This document shows positions 13,614-31,360 of a DNA stretch of 64,000 nt, piece after piece; within the stretch, counting starts at the first letter, position 1, and the number at the start of each line of letters is the position of its first letter. Origin of the DNA: Epiperipatus broadwayi (Eukaryota; Onychophora; Udeonychophora; Euonychophora; Peripatidae). Both the position numbers and the translations under genes were made by a program. The notes under the pieces were generated by a model, which saw only the letters and a list, made by a program, of their open reading frames with translations, did no database searches and was not told the DNA's origin. The stretch covers positions 932,001 through 996,000 of the forward strand of contig JAQFVV010000279.1 of the NCBI GenBank assembly GCA_028023455.1. The letters are read 5' to 3'.

Positions 13614-15725
13614 AATGGGCACATACATACGTTACATTGTTTTTTTATTAGTAAACATGAAAAAAATAAACGTTCACAAATAAAACTTCCTTTTTTAAGA
13701 ATTAAAAATTGAAAATTAAAATTCTATACTAAACTCATATTTATGTAATCGCACAGATGAAAGTATTTTAAAACTAAATTGTCAGTAAAGATTTAAAGAT
13801 AAAATATATATCTAAGTTTGTACAAAACAAATTAATTAATGTTATTGAAAAAATGGAAATGATTAATTTAATTAGTCAAATGTAAACTAACCTTGGACAT
13901 TTAAATGTATAAGCATCAGTCAGATAGATAAACAATATAAACTAATAGCCAATGAATGAAAAACAATGGAATCGGACCTCAGCAAAAGGACCATAACATT
14001 GTCATGATGTAATGTCGACTGGATCTGAAAGGCTACTATAAAAAGTGAGTGAAGAAAACTACAGAGAGGACAGATATGTTTTAGTGTGCAGTGAAGGAGA
14101 AGGGATTGAAAAGATGCACTCTTCAATCCCTTCAATCTTGTTTAAAAAATGAAAAAGAAATGACATCATTTTCCTAGATTGAGGACCATAGGACTTCGAG
14201 GAATTAACACTGGCTCCAAATGGCAAGAAACTGCAAGAAATTAGAAACTATGGACTTGTTAAAACTGTAAGAACTTTATAAAATCTAATGGACAATATTA
14301 ATTTGAAAACACTAAGAACTTTAAAATGTAAACTTTGCCAGTATTTAATTTATAAAAATAGAATCATATCTGACCAAACTAAATTCGTTATTAATTCTTT
14401 TTTATTTGATGTATTTCTTTTTAAAATCATTTCCATTTATTTTTTTTTGTTCTTTAAGTTTATTTATGATTTTTGTTGTGCGATAAATTAAATTATATAA
14501 ATGTTAAACTTAAGTCAGGCATGAATGGCTATATAGATTTGTAAAGTTATATTAGGGGAGGTAATCTTAGGTTATTTGTTTCGTAGTTAAATTGGGTCAA
14601 TGAATTGGATATATTGGGGTAATTAGTAGATGTAGTATGACGTTCGCTATGGGCAGAATCGCGCTATATGCCACACACTTGCTTTTTGACCTATGGAATG
14701 CGATTCGTAAGTCAGCAAAAAAATCACAGTCCTTTCTTATGGAGTTTTTTTTGTTGCTCTTCTTGTCAGATAGATGTAGTATTCCTATCTGATGAGAGGC
14801 AATTTCTTCTCTTAACATTTTGTGCTGCCATATTTCGTATTACATTGAATGCATTGATATATCAGAGGAATTGACATTAGTTTGACTGTGAACTTTTGAC
14901 CTAAGGTTAAATAAAGATAGAATATTTTCTATCAAATGCAAATCTATGTAGTCTATTCATACTTGACACTCTAAATAAAAAATGCATTAAATTTAAGTTG
15001 GGTATGGACGTTGCATGGATTTGTTATCGGTTAATTATGTTTTTGGTCTTCATATTTGATCAAAATATATAGACATTCGGTAAATAATGATATCTTATGG
15101 TGAGTATCTAAAATGTATTTATTCGGATGTCTTTTAAGTTATTGGTGTCTCTGCGGTACCTTATGATGAATACCATTGGGTGTCTTGTATTCCCTATGCA
15201 ATTGACGGTATCAACGACTTTGTATTTGGATCGTTTATGTTTATTTTGAAATGTTTTTTAACCATGTAATCTATGCAACCGATCTATACTCAACATTTTA
15301 AAACAAACTTTTATAAACCCATCTGTGCAAACTTATAATAGTATAAAAATTAAAATGTAAATTAAAATCGGAAATAAAAGTTAAAAATAATGTTAAATGT
15401 TAAAGTAAACATGCTAAAATAATAATGTTAAATTTTATATATATGTGCGTAAATAAATGTTTGTATGTTAATTACTGACAGTGGCTTATTTTATTCTTTT
15501 TTTTTATATATCATAGATAGGAATTTTTTATAAAATATAAATCTCTGTTATTCCACTGAGCTATTGACAATGGGCTAACGACCGGAATCAAAATATATAA
15601 AATAAAATAAAAGATTTTTTTGACTTACGTATCTGCCTACTTTATAAATTTTTCTAGGTTCAAATGCCATGATGGAGCCCTGTAGTGCAGATTAAATTAA
15701 GCTTTTAATGCTGGATTGTTATAAT
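13613..15725. repeat. 2.1 kb direct repeat, copy B
   Basis: Begins TGTAATGGGCACATACATAC and ends GGATTGTTATAAT. It aligns colinearly with 16453-18642. The copies share all landmarks (ACGTTACATTG, AATGGAATCGGACCTCAG, GGAGAAGGGATTGAAAAGA, ATGTAGTATTCCTATCTGATG, CTGCCTACTTTATAAATTTT). Short frames on either strand (13920-14135, 14597-14874) are not conserved as proteins, so none is called. The part from about 14500 onwards is related to bases 1-1125. Family unknown; it may be a composite non-autonomous transposon or a segmental duplication. Confidence 0.85.
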
Positions 15726-16452
15726 TGGCCACCCAACTTGGGCCGGTCTATTAATAGATCACGTATACCCTCAGTAAATTTCTTGTTTCAAAATGAAATA
15801 TTTTTATCTGTTTACATAAAGTCATATACTTTAAATCTTATAAAAGCACTTCCAGAAAGTAATTGCACATATATTAAACATGAGAAAGTATAAATAATTT
15901 TAAATTATATTTTGTTAAAAAGAAAGTCAAAAGGTTGCTATTAATATGTTTTTTTTTTGTTTGTTAATATATATTATGCTTTAACATGAATAGGCATGCA
16001 CAGAACCATAAGTTTATGATCGTAAATGTGGTACCTTATGAAGAGTACTGTTGGGAATTTACTTCAGTGTAATCCTATGTAAGCATTTCAGTCAGTCATA
16101 AATAAGTTGGTGGTATTTGTAATTGTGCTGCAAATATACACATTTAAACCCATTATTCCTTAAAACGTATTTACCTCAGTGCAACCTTCTTAAATAAATA
16201 ATTTATAAAATTTTCTTGTCAATGCCAGATGTAAAAATAAAATAAATAAAAAAATTAGAATGCTTGCAGGGAGGAGGCATAGACATAAATGGTCCTTTGA
16301 AAAATGATAGTCAACATTTCTTTTTGTATATAATCTTTGTAAAAATTACTAACCAGATGATTTTGTAAATGTTTTCATTAATTGTGTGCCATAATTACTA
16401 ACCCTAAGTAAAATATTTTTTTTAATTTTTTTTAAGCAAGTTTACTGATATG
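15726..16452. other. Spacer between the two 2.1 kb repeats
   Basis: AT-rich, unique within the window as far as I can see, with no gene or RNA recognised. Confidence 0.5.
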
Positions 16453-16569
16453 TAACAGGCACATATGTACGTTACATTGTTTTTTATTAGTAAACATGAA
16501 AAGAATAAAAGTAAATAAAACTTACTTTTTTTAAGAATTAAAAATTGAAAATTAAAATTCTATACTAAA

Positions 16570-16621
<52 letters not shown>

Positions 16622-18642
16622 CACACAGATGTAAAAAAAAAAATTATTAAAATAAACCTTATTAAAAAAAAGAAAAAGTATTTTAAAACTAAATTGTCAG
16701 TAAAGATTTAAAGATAAAATATATATCTAAGTTTGTACCAAACAAATTTATTAATGTTATTGAAAAAATGGAAATGATTAATTTAATTAGTCAAATGTAA
16801 ACTAGCCGTGGGCATTTATATGTATAAGCATCGGTCAGATAGGAAAACAATAGAAACTAATAGCCAATGAATGAAAAACAATGGAATCGGACCTCAGTGA
16901 AAGGACCATAACATTGTTGTGACATAATGTCCACTGGATCTGAAAGGCTACTATAAAAAGTGAGTGAAGAAAATTATAGAGAGGACAGATATGTTTTAGT
17001 GCAGAGTGAAGGAGAAGGGATTGAAAAGACGCACTCTTCAATCCCTTCAATCTCATTAAAAAAGAAAGAGAAATGACATTGTTTTCCTAGTTTGAGGACC
17101 ATAGGACATTGAGTGAATTAATGCTGGCTCCAAATGGCAAGCAACTGCAAGAAATTAGAAACTACGGACTTGTTAAAACCGTAAGAACTTTATAAAATCT
17201 AATGAACAATATTAATTTGAAAACACTAAGAACTTTAAAATGTAAACTTTCCTAGTATTTAATTTATAAAAATAGAATCCTATCTGACCAAACTAAATTC
17301 ATTATTAATTATTTTTTTATTTGATGTATTTCTTTTTAAAATCATTTCCATTTTTTTTTTTTTGTTCTTTAAGTTTATTTATGATTTTTGTTGTGCGATA
17401 AATTAAATTATATAAATGTTAAACTTAAGTTGGGCATGAATGGCTATATAGATTTCTAAAGTTATATTAGGGGAGGATAATCTTAGTTTATTTGTTTTGT
17501 AGTTAAATTGGGTCAGTGGATTGGATATATTGGTGTAATTAGTAGATGTAGTATAAAGTTCGCTATGGGCAGACTCACTTTATACACTGCACATTTCCTT
17601 TTTGGATTATGGGATACAATTCGTAAGTCGGCAAAATGACTGCAGTCCTTTTCTATGGAGTTTTTTTTGTTGCTCTTCTTGTCAGATAGATGTAGTATTC
17701 CTATCTGATGAGAGGCAATTTCTTCTCTTAACCTTTTGTGCTGCCATATTTTGTATTACATTGAAAGCATTGATATATCAGAGGAATTGACGTTAGTTTG
17801 ACTGCAGACTTTTGGCCTAAGGTTAAATAAAGATAGAATATTTTCTTTCAAATGCAAATCTATGCAGTCTATTCATACTCGACACTCTAAATAAAAATGC
17901 ATTAAATTTAAGTTAAGTATGGACATTGCATGGATTCGTTATCGGTTAATTATGTTTTTTGTTTTCATATTTGATCAAAATATATAGACATTCGGAAAAA
18001 AAAAGATATCTTATGGTGAGTATCTAAAATGTATTTATTCGGATGTTTTTTTAAGTTATTGGTGTCTCTGCGGTATCTTATGATGAATACCATTGGGTTT
18101 CTTGCATTCCCTATGCAATTGACAGTATCAATGACACTGTATTTTGATCGTTTATGTTTATTTTGAAATGTTTTTTTAACCATTTAATCTATGTAACCTA
18201 TCTATACTCAACATTTTAAAACAAACTTTTATAAACCCATTTGTGCGAACTTATAATAGTATAAAAATTAAAATGTAAATAAAAATCTAAAATAAAAGTT
18301 AAAAATAATGTTAAATGTTAAAGTAAACATGTTAAAATAATAATGTTAAATTTTATATATATGTGCATAAATAAATGTTTGTATGTTAATTACTGGCAGT
18401 GGCTTATTTTATTCTTTTTTTATATATCTTAGATAGGAATTTTTTATAAAATATAAGTCTGTTATTCCACTGAGCTTGTGACAATAAGCTAATGACCGGA
18501 ATCAAAATATATAAAATAAAATAAAAGATTTTTTTTTTACTTACATATCTGCCTACTTTATAATTTTTTCTAGGTTCAAATGCCTATATGATGCCCTGTA
18601 GTGCAGATTACGTTAAGCTTTTAATCCTGGATCGTTATAATA
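16453..18642. repeat. 2.2 kb direct repeat, copy C
   Basis: Colinear with 13613-15725, starting TGTAACAGGCACATATGTAC and ending GGATCGTTATAAT next to a short TA tract. It differs by substitutions, small indels and an inserted TA tract plus A-rich stretch at about 16574-16680. The frames at 16835-17056 (minus) and 17602-17790 (plus) are the counterparts of frames in copy B and show no purifying pattern that I can detect. Confidence 0.85.
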
Positions 18643-19499
18643 TATATATATATATATGCATTTTAATTTATATATTTATTTTTTAGCTTCAAGTTTACAT
18701 TAACATTTTATTATCTCTAAACAATCATTTTGTATTATTCTCTTGATAAAGATAGTTTCTTTGTATCAAAATACAATATTTTTCCCAACATAAAATATGA
18801 GATAGATTAATATTCTATATTGTAATAAATACATACCTTTTTTTTTTCTGTTTAATTTCACCATATATTATTTGTAAGTTCTTTAATCTGAAAATTATTT
18901 AGTGCATTTTATTCACTTTATTAAATTCTGTTCATACTTTATTTGCAAGCACTGTAAAAATATATGTTGATGTTTCTTAGAAAAATATCAATTAACTGTA
19001 TTTTTTTTTACATAAAAAGACTAATGAACTGTTATAAATAATTTATGCTTTATCACAAATTATTAACAAGTTTATAAAAAAGTATAATGAACTTGTTTTA
19101 ATTTTTAAAAAAAAATAAAGAAAATTTATCTATTAAATTGTAAATATTTTGAATGGTTAATTGCATTATTTTTTTTTTCCTTTAATACCTTTCTAGGTGT
19201 TTTAGCTAACTGACAACATATGTAGTATGATTTTTCCATTAAGCTAATTGAAATTATCTTAAAAATTGTGTTTTATGTCATTTCTTTAAAAAAATAATAT
19301 GGCTGCCATTTTTTTTTCAAACAGTTAAATAAGAAGTATTATTTAACCTAACAATTTTTTGCTCAAAATTTAGCTAACATTTTACAAATCATATCCTAAT
19401 ATTGTTTTAAGTCTATTTTGTTTTTGCATTATTCATTTATAATTCATTATTGCACTGAAGATTTATTATGATGGAAATTATTATAATTATAACTTTATT
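18643..19499. other. Unassigned AT-rich interval
   Basis: Contains a short TA tract (18640-18657) and many T-runs. No gene, RNA or repeat structure recognised. Confidence 0.5.
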
Positions 19500-20340
19500 A
19501 AATTTTACAGCTTAGCACTGCTTTTGATCAGGCTATGCATATTCATAGTATTAAAACAAAGCAATTAATAAATTTGGGAAAAGAAGAATTTCCCAATCCC
19601 TAACAAGAATCTTTGCAAATGTAAAAATTTACAAAGCAAATCACCTTTCAGACTTTTAATAGTTTTATAGCACTGAGTGATTGATTGATCACACAGGTTT
19701 TGGCAGATTTGCTATCAAATTTTCATTTGATTGTGTGTAGTTTATAAATTTACATATGTGTCACTCCCACAATAGCTTAACCTACTTACATGTAGTGGTG
19801 TTTTATGACTCAGCATTATGCATGCAATACATTGACATAATTTATAATACAATAGTCAAATTGATATAATCAAAAACATATTTATTGTAGATAATCTTAA
19901 ATGGATGGATGGGGACATCATGTTCTTGATCAATGAAAGATTTTACATGATAAAACATAGGTGGCCCATGAACTTACCACTTATTGGAGTAAATTGTGGC
20001 AAAGTATTAAATGAATTTGAAATAGCAGTCATCTCAAGACATTGTATGACATCTACCTCTTCTTTATGCATATGCTACAGTGATGATTTACTGATTTATG
20101 CTGAAGATAAAACTATCTTTGATATATACAATAAGCTGAGTCAGTTACCCTATTTACCTTGGAAAATAGAGCACAAAATACATTAAATTTAATAAACAAA
20201 TTGGATTAGTATATTCAATACCTAAATGAACGTATAAAATATGAAATAATCACCAAATTCATCAACTTTCATGGTGCTATTCACCTTCATTCTCATAATC
20301 CTATATCATACAAAATAATTGTCTTTAAATGTTTTCTGTA
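19500..20340 (+). pseudogene. Possible decayed reverse transcriptase (Penelope-like?)
   Basis: The frame 19905-20186 contains CICYSDDLLIYAEDKTIFD, which resembles an RT catalytic Y-x-D-D motif followed by the usual acidic/hydrophobic stretch. About 50 codons later, in another frame, KFINFHGAIHLHSHNPISYK resembles the thumb-proximal motif of Penelope-like RTs (Y-R-K-x-T-x-x-x-x-Y-L-x-x-x-S-x-H-P). Many stops intervene. The upstream bases from about 19500 give short hydrophilic segments of no clear identity. This could be chance; it is offered because the two motifs are in the right order and on the same strand. Confidence 0.35.
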
Positions 20341-25743
<5,403 letters not shown>

Positions 25744-25922
25744 TATTCACTAGAATAATAACTACAAAATTTTAAAAAATGCCTGTGTAAAATTAAAGAT
25801 TAAAATTATTTGCTATAGCTAGATGGCGGAATATGCTGAAGCTAGCTATAGCAAAGAATTTTAATCTTTAATTTTATACAGGCATTTTGTTAAAATTTTG
25901 TAGTTTTTATTCTAGTGAATAT
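25744..25922. repeat. Hairpin repeat (fold-back MITE-like) between TA tracts
   Basis: Left arm 25744-25822 and right arm 25842-25922 are near-perfect reverse complements (TATTCACTAGAATAA against TTATTCTAGTGAATA; AAATGCCTGTGTAAAATTAA against TTAATTTTATACAGGCATTT). The 19-base loop starts ATGGCGGAATATGC. A TA tract follows immediately on the right. No ORF. Confidence 0.9.
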
Positions 25923-26022
25923 ATATATATATATAATTAGTTTCCAAAAAGTAACCACCTAAACATTCACAGTCAATATAGCAACCAATATTTCTAACTG
26001 CTGTCAAGGCAACCTTCACACC

Positions 26023-26077
<55 letters not shown>

Positions 26078-26869
26078 ACCTTTCCCCTCCACCTCTCCTA
26101 CATTTCCTAGCAACAAATACCCAAGGACACTAATTCTATTGATAATAGAATAAACTACTTGTCTGATCTTGCTTTAAATTATTGACACTCTTAAAATGCT
26201 ATCCTACCATTGCGTAGCTCAGTTGGGGCTAGAGAGACCTATAGGAGTAAAATGTATAGTAGATATTGGAGAAAACATTATGATTAATAGGAATAAAACA
26301 TTTATTAAGTTTTAAAATAAATAGGTAATTGAAAGTTCTATAATTTAAAATTACAAATTATACTCTATATCTTATCTCCTCCCATCATTCCCATGCAATG
26401 AACAACCTCTACTGTGTGATAAAATAAATTACTAAAATAAAGACGTAATCCTGATTAACTCTAATATATGATCGAATTAGAATGAAATACAAAATAAAAT
26501 ATAACACTACTTTACTCTTAATTGTACAGTAATTTAAACTAAGTAACTGATTTAATGGCTAATCTAAAATAATAAGGGGATATCTCAGGGAATTAATTTA
26601 TTGCATGTCTTAATTTTAAATCTATACTTTTGATCAACTACTAATTACTATCATAAAAGCAATGGCATAAATTAAGCATTATCGTAATAAAAATGATAGT
26701 AGTTAAATAATGAAAGAAATAGGGTGCATTTTGATTTCAATTCATGATCATAATAACTGACTATTAAAATTGCCAGAGAATCATTAAATAATCAAACATT
26801 TCATATAGTGTTTGGATCAAACAAACCAACATCATCAGATCTGGATATGTTCATCATTAAATTATGGAA
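25923..26869. other. Unassigned interval with TA tracts
   Basis: TA tracts at 25923-25935 and 26028-26073. The 25936-26027 segment (ACTGCTGTCAAGGCAACC) loosely resembles 36395-36450 (ACTGCTATCAAGACAATC), so both may be remnants of one interspersed repeat. No gene recognised. Confidence 0.4.
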
Positions 26870-27590
26870 TAGTGCAATTATATAATATTTGGTATAAGTC
26901 AATTCTTTTATATAGCACATATTTAAACAGCATTAAACTGCTGCACATGCACTTTAGATTTTAAATATAAAATGAATGAATATTAACACTTCAACAACCA
27001 CATGATAAAGTCTTTCAAAAAGATAGAATGGCCATCTATCTTTTCGATCCCAAATGCTTTTGTATGGGTGAATCTTAAGTGTTTGAAAGTGAAAGTGTGA
27101 AGATATTAAATAATCACTTTAAATTACTTTTACATGCTTGAATGAATGACTCTAGTGAAATTTATTAGAATTTATGATACATCATTCTTATTTGAAATTA
27201 AATGTATGTAAATAAGTCAATGTGCAACAATTTAATGCTGTTTAAATATTATAGTTTATAAAAAAACATTGCGCTATATAAAATAATTGACTTATTTATA
27301 AACATTTAATTTGATATAAGCATGATATATCGTAAATTCTAATAAATTTCACTAGTGTCATTTATTCATGCATGTAAAAGTAATTTAAAGTGATTATTTA
27401 ATATCTTCATGCTTTCACTTTCAAACACTTAAGATTCACCCATGCAAAAGTGTTTGGGTTCAAAAAGTTAGATGGCTATTCTATCTTTTCCAAAAACTTT
27501 ATCATGTGGTTGTTGAAGTTTTAATATTCATTCATTTTATATTTAAAATCTGAAGTGCATGTATGACAGTTTAATGCTGTCTAAATATTA
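26870..27590. repeat. Fold-back repeat, about 720 bp
   Basis: The left arm (about 26870-27220) and right arm (about 27270-27590) are diverged reverse complements. Matching pairs include ATGAATGAATATTAA with TTAATATTCATTCAT, AACAACCACATGATAAAG with CTTTATCATGTGGTTGTT, and GATATTAAATAATCACTTTA with TAAAGTGATTATTTAATATC. The spacer is about 50 bp. No ORF or TIR of a named family recognised. Confidence 0.85.
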
Positions 27591-29199
27591 TAATATTGGG
27601 TATGTAAATGTGTGTGCATGGATGGAAACATACAACAATAATTCCGTCAAGAAAGATTCTGAAGAAAGATTTTAAATAAATAAAACATTTATTACAAAAT
27701 AATTAAATAGACATTTGGTTTTTTAGATTACACATGTACATCTTTTGGAATAATTCCAACATCAATGATTAAATAGTCTACATGAGAATAAATAGCATAT
27801 AAATAAACTTTCTGGAGTTTTATTTCAACATATGCCAGCCATCAATCCATTTTGATAAGCTTATGAAAATAAACATTATAATACTGGCACTAAAATAATA
27901 AAATCAGAAACAAACTTCATATTTTATTTATAAAACATATTCAAGCTATCAGTCAATTCTCATATGCTTGTAAAAAAGAAAACTCTATTAAACACTGGAA
28001 CATAAATTATAAAATGTGAAACTAAAATTATTGGCATTTTTACTTCAATTGCACATCAAAATGATATGAGTAAGAGGGCAAGCCATTAACCATATACCAA
28101 ATAAATAATTCTATTAACTAGCTATACTTTCTTTCATTTTTCTTGCTCATTCTTAATGAGGATAAAACATTCTGAGAGTTGATGGTATAAACTAAATAAT
28201 TAATATGATATGATTTGAAACAATGATTAAAGTGTTACAAATTAATGATGGATTTTCTCTATATTGATCAAATTAATAATATTTTATGCATGCATCTGAA
28301 TTGTGATAGTTGTTATAAGATAATTAATGTAGATAAATTCAATTGGTTTATTTATGAAATTGGGATAAATGTCATAATATGGATGACAATAATTCCAAAC
28401 AAGTTTTAACACTAATTCTACTTCAGCAATTCTGTGAGAAAAATCAATTCTACCTTTATTTTCATTTCTTAACAGCAAACTACTTTACACTTGGCTTTAG
28501 ATAAATGATGGGAAAAACATTTCACAAAAATTCATGAAGGATAAAAAGACATTCTTAACTGTAATCATTTAAATAATGAAACACAGTGACTCCCTAGCCT
28601 AATTCTGAGGCTTAAAAAAACTGATGTGGACAATATCTCATCACCAAAAAATAAGAAAAATACACTACTTGACTTCACATACTGTAATTATAATAAAATA
28701 CAACTACTTAATCTGGAAAATATAGTCCACTTCTGACAATTTTTACAACAAACTAAGGAAGAGCTCTCTCAATCCCTGACATCACAATATATAATCCACT
28801 CATGGCAAATTATCAAATAAATTAAGGGAGAGTTCTCTCAATCCCTGACAATACGATATATAACATAAACACTTTCTTTCTGCATATCCACTAAATACAT
28901 TTCAATCTAAGCATAAAAATAATAAATTCACTCTTCAATAAATCCCTAATCTTTCCACTTCTTTTTGACACATTTCATCATCTGAAACCAATGCAAATTA
29001 AATTATTTGTACTTTCAATTCAAACATTATTTAACTGGATCAATTAACAGAAAGGTATATAAGCATAATAATGCATAAACAATTTCAAATCACATTTGAT
29101 AATGAAATACTATAACAACATTAATTAATATGTTATAAAAGAAATAATGAAAAAATCTCTCATTTCTAATGAAGTATAATATTCTAACATTTAGATAGA
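27591..29199. other. Unassigned interval with an 80 bp tandem duplication
   Basis: At about 28722-28870 two adjacent units share the phrase CTCTCTCAATCCCTGACA preceded by TAAGGRAGAG. The rest shows no gene or recognised element. Confidence 0.5.
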
Positions 29200-31360
29200 A
29201 CAAGGTAGTAACATTTAAATAGAACAAGGTATTTGTAACTTATGCCACATGTGGCCACTGGGTGAATCTGCAGTACCATCAACAACCGGAAAGAAGGCTG
29301 CAAGTGATAAAAAAATGCTGAAATCATTGAAGTAACAAAAAATAAAAATAAAAACACTGAAATCATTGATGGAACAAAAAATAAAACACACTGAAATTAT
29401 TGATGGAACAAAAAATGATCCCCGCCCACTGAAGAATTTCTAACCAAAAGTAGCTAAAATGTACAAATTACTATGAGTAAATCAGACAATCTCTTCTGAA
29501 ATACAACTTAAAAAAAGGGTTATGAAATTTGAATTAAAACAGAAACAGTAAAACTATGTCTAAAAAAGGAATAAGGATGGATGGTTCTTCATTAAAAAGG
29601 TGTGCAGATTACAAAAGCAGAATTTAATCAATATTTAGCTTTCAAAATATCCATCTGTGATTCCAAAGCATCGATTACATAAACTAAAAATAACATTACC
29701 CAACAGATTCTATTTAGGAAATTAATTATATTCTGCTTTCAAATAAGTCTAATGTAAATATGACCCCCCCCAATGAAAAATTCCTAAACCAAACATAGCT
29801 AAAATTGACAAACTACAATGAATAAAATGCAGAAATCCTTCTAAAATACAAATTAAAAAAAGGTTATGAAATTTGAATTACAACTGGAACAGTAAAACTG
29901 TACTGTAAATGTCTAAAAAATGTAATGAAGCCTCATTAACTGATAATGACACATGACATCATTTTCAAAAACCATACTAAATTTCATAACTGTTTAATTA
30001 AAGAAATACAAGACTTTCAACACTTTCAAATATGTCTTTTGCCATCATATTTTAAAGCAAGGATTTATGTATGCTAAAAAGCAATAAGAACATTACACCA
30101 GATAGGTTCTAATTGTCTTGCAAAATTTTTTATCAAATTAATTTTTCTCTGTTTTTAAATTATGGAAAAGTATCAAAAATAGGTACTATTCAAAAAGATT
30201 CTAAAGTAGTGATTACTATATAGTAAAAAATAATAATAAATGTACACAGGAACATATATTTATCAAATTAATTTTTCTCTGCTTTCAAATTATAAAAAAG
30301 CATCAAAAATAAGGAGTTTGCAAAAAGATTCTTAAGTAGTGATTAATATATATTAAAAAGTAATAATAAATATACATGTTAACTTATATTTATCAAGTTA
30401 ATTATAGTCTGCTTTGAAATTATGGAAAAGCATTTAAATATTTTAAAAATAGATTTAAAGAAATCTTCAAGTCAAAAATTCTTACCCAATTTTATTCAAG
30501 GCTACCTTGTAGCAAGTTTTTTTCTGTCTTCTTGTAGCACATAAGTAATAATGTTCAAATTTTCCCACCTCATGGACGAAAATTATTTGGAGAAGCTTTT
30601 TTTCAAACAGATTTCATTTAGCACACTTAAGTAACAACAACATATTTACTAACAACCCTTATTTGGTTTAAAAAAATCAAACAAACATAGTACAAATTAA
30701 CAGCAGGCTTTTTTACAGAATTAAATCCCTACATTTTTTGTCAATTAAAAATTTAAAAGGAGAATCTACTTGCAGTTCAATACATTACACATCACAGTTT
30801 AGTTCTGCAAAAAAAATAGACAAAATGAAAGTTGAAATTTTTAGGCTTCGATGCAAAATTATGGGTAGTAACAAATTAACTAAACAAAAAATAAAAATAA
30901 TCTCAACAACTTCTATTTGTAGCAGTACAAATTACTAAATATGTGATAATGAAACTAAACAGATATTTCAAAATACTACTTCATTTACATTTTGATATTT
31001 ACAGAATTAAATCCATACACATTTATCAATTAAAGATTTAAAAAGAGAATCTACTTGCAGTTCAATTCATTACACATCAGTTTTGTTCCAATTTACTCAT
31101 AGTAATCTGTACATTTTAGCTACTTGGTTAGAAATTCTTAACTTGGGGTTGTCATTTTTTGTACTATCAATAATTTCAGTGTTTTTATTTTTTGTTCCTT
31201 CAATGATTTCAGTGTTTTTATTTTTATTTTTTGTTCCTTTGATGATTTCAGCATTTTTTAATTTGTTTTATCACTTGCATGCTTTTTACAAGTTGTTGAT
31301 GGTACTGCAGCATCACCCAGTGGCCACATGTGGTGTAAGTTACAACTACCTATAACAATT
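29200..31360. repeat. Composite repeat: inverted ends with internal direct repeats
   Basis: About 29200-29490 and 31080-31360 are inverted copies (GCCACATGTGGCCACTGGGT against ACCCAGTGGCCACATGTGGT; multiple TGAAATCATTGATGGAAC units against their complements). Inside are three direct copies of a 131 bp unit starting TATCAAATTAATTTTTCTC at 30129, 30261 and 30392, a diverged pair at 29440-29580 and 29770-29920 (GGTTATGAAATTTGAATTA), and a pair at 30720-30790 and 31003-31075 (AGAATCTACTTGCAGTTCAA). Frames at 29184-29366 and 31083-31355 are only the repeated FFVPxMISVFLF-type translation of the inverted ends. Confidence 0.75.

Noticed and set aside
13410-13712. Opposed frames of YIYIYI type
   Set aside because: Produced by the TA microsatellite. 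The same applies at 25474, 37286, 49086, 54387 and 55589.
14775-14820. CTGATGAG in the repeat copies (14778 and 17706)
   Set aside because: No following GAAA and no pairing stems.
26203-26260. tRNA-like A box (GTAGCTCAGTTGG)
   Set aside because: No B box or cloverleaf could be formed downstream; possibly a SINE relic or chance.
31083-31355. Hydrophobic 90-residue frame resembling a membrane protein
   Set aside because: The repeated FFVPxMISVFLF units come from tandem repeats in a fold-back end, and the inverted copy gives the same peptide on the other strand.
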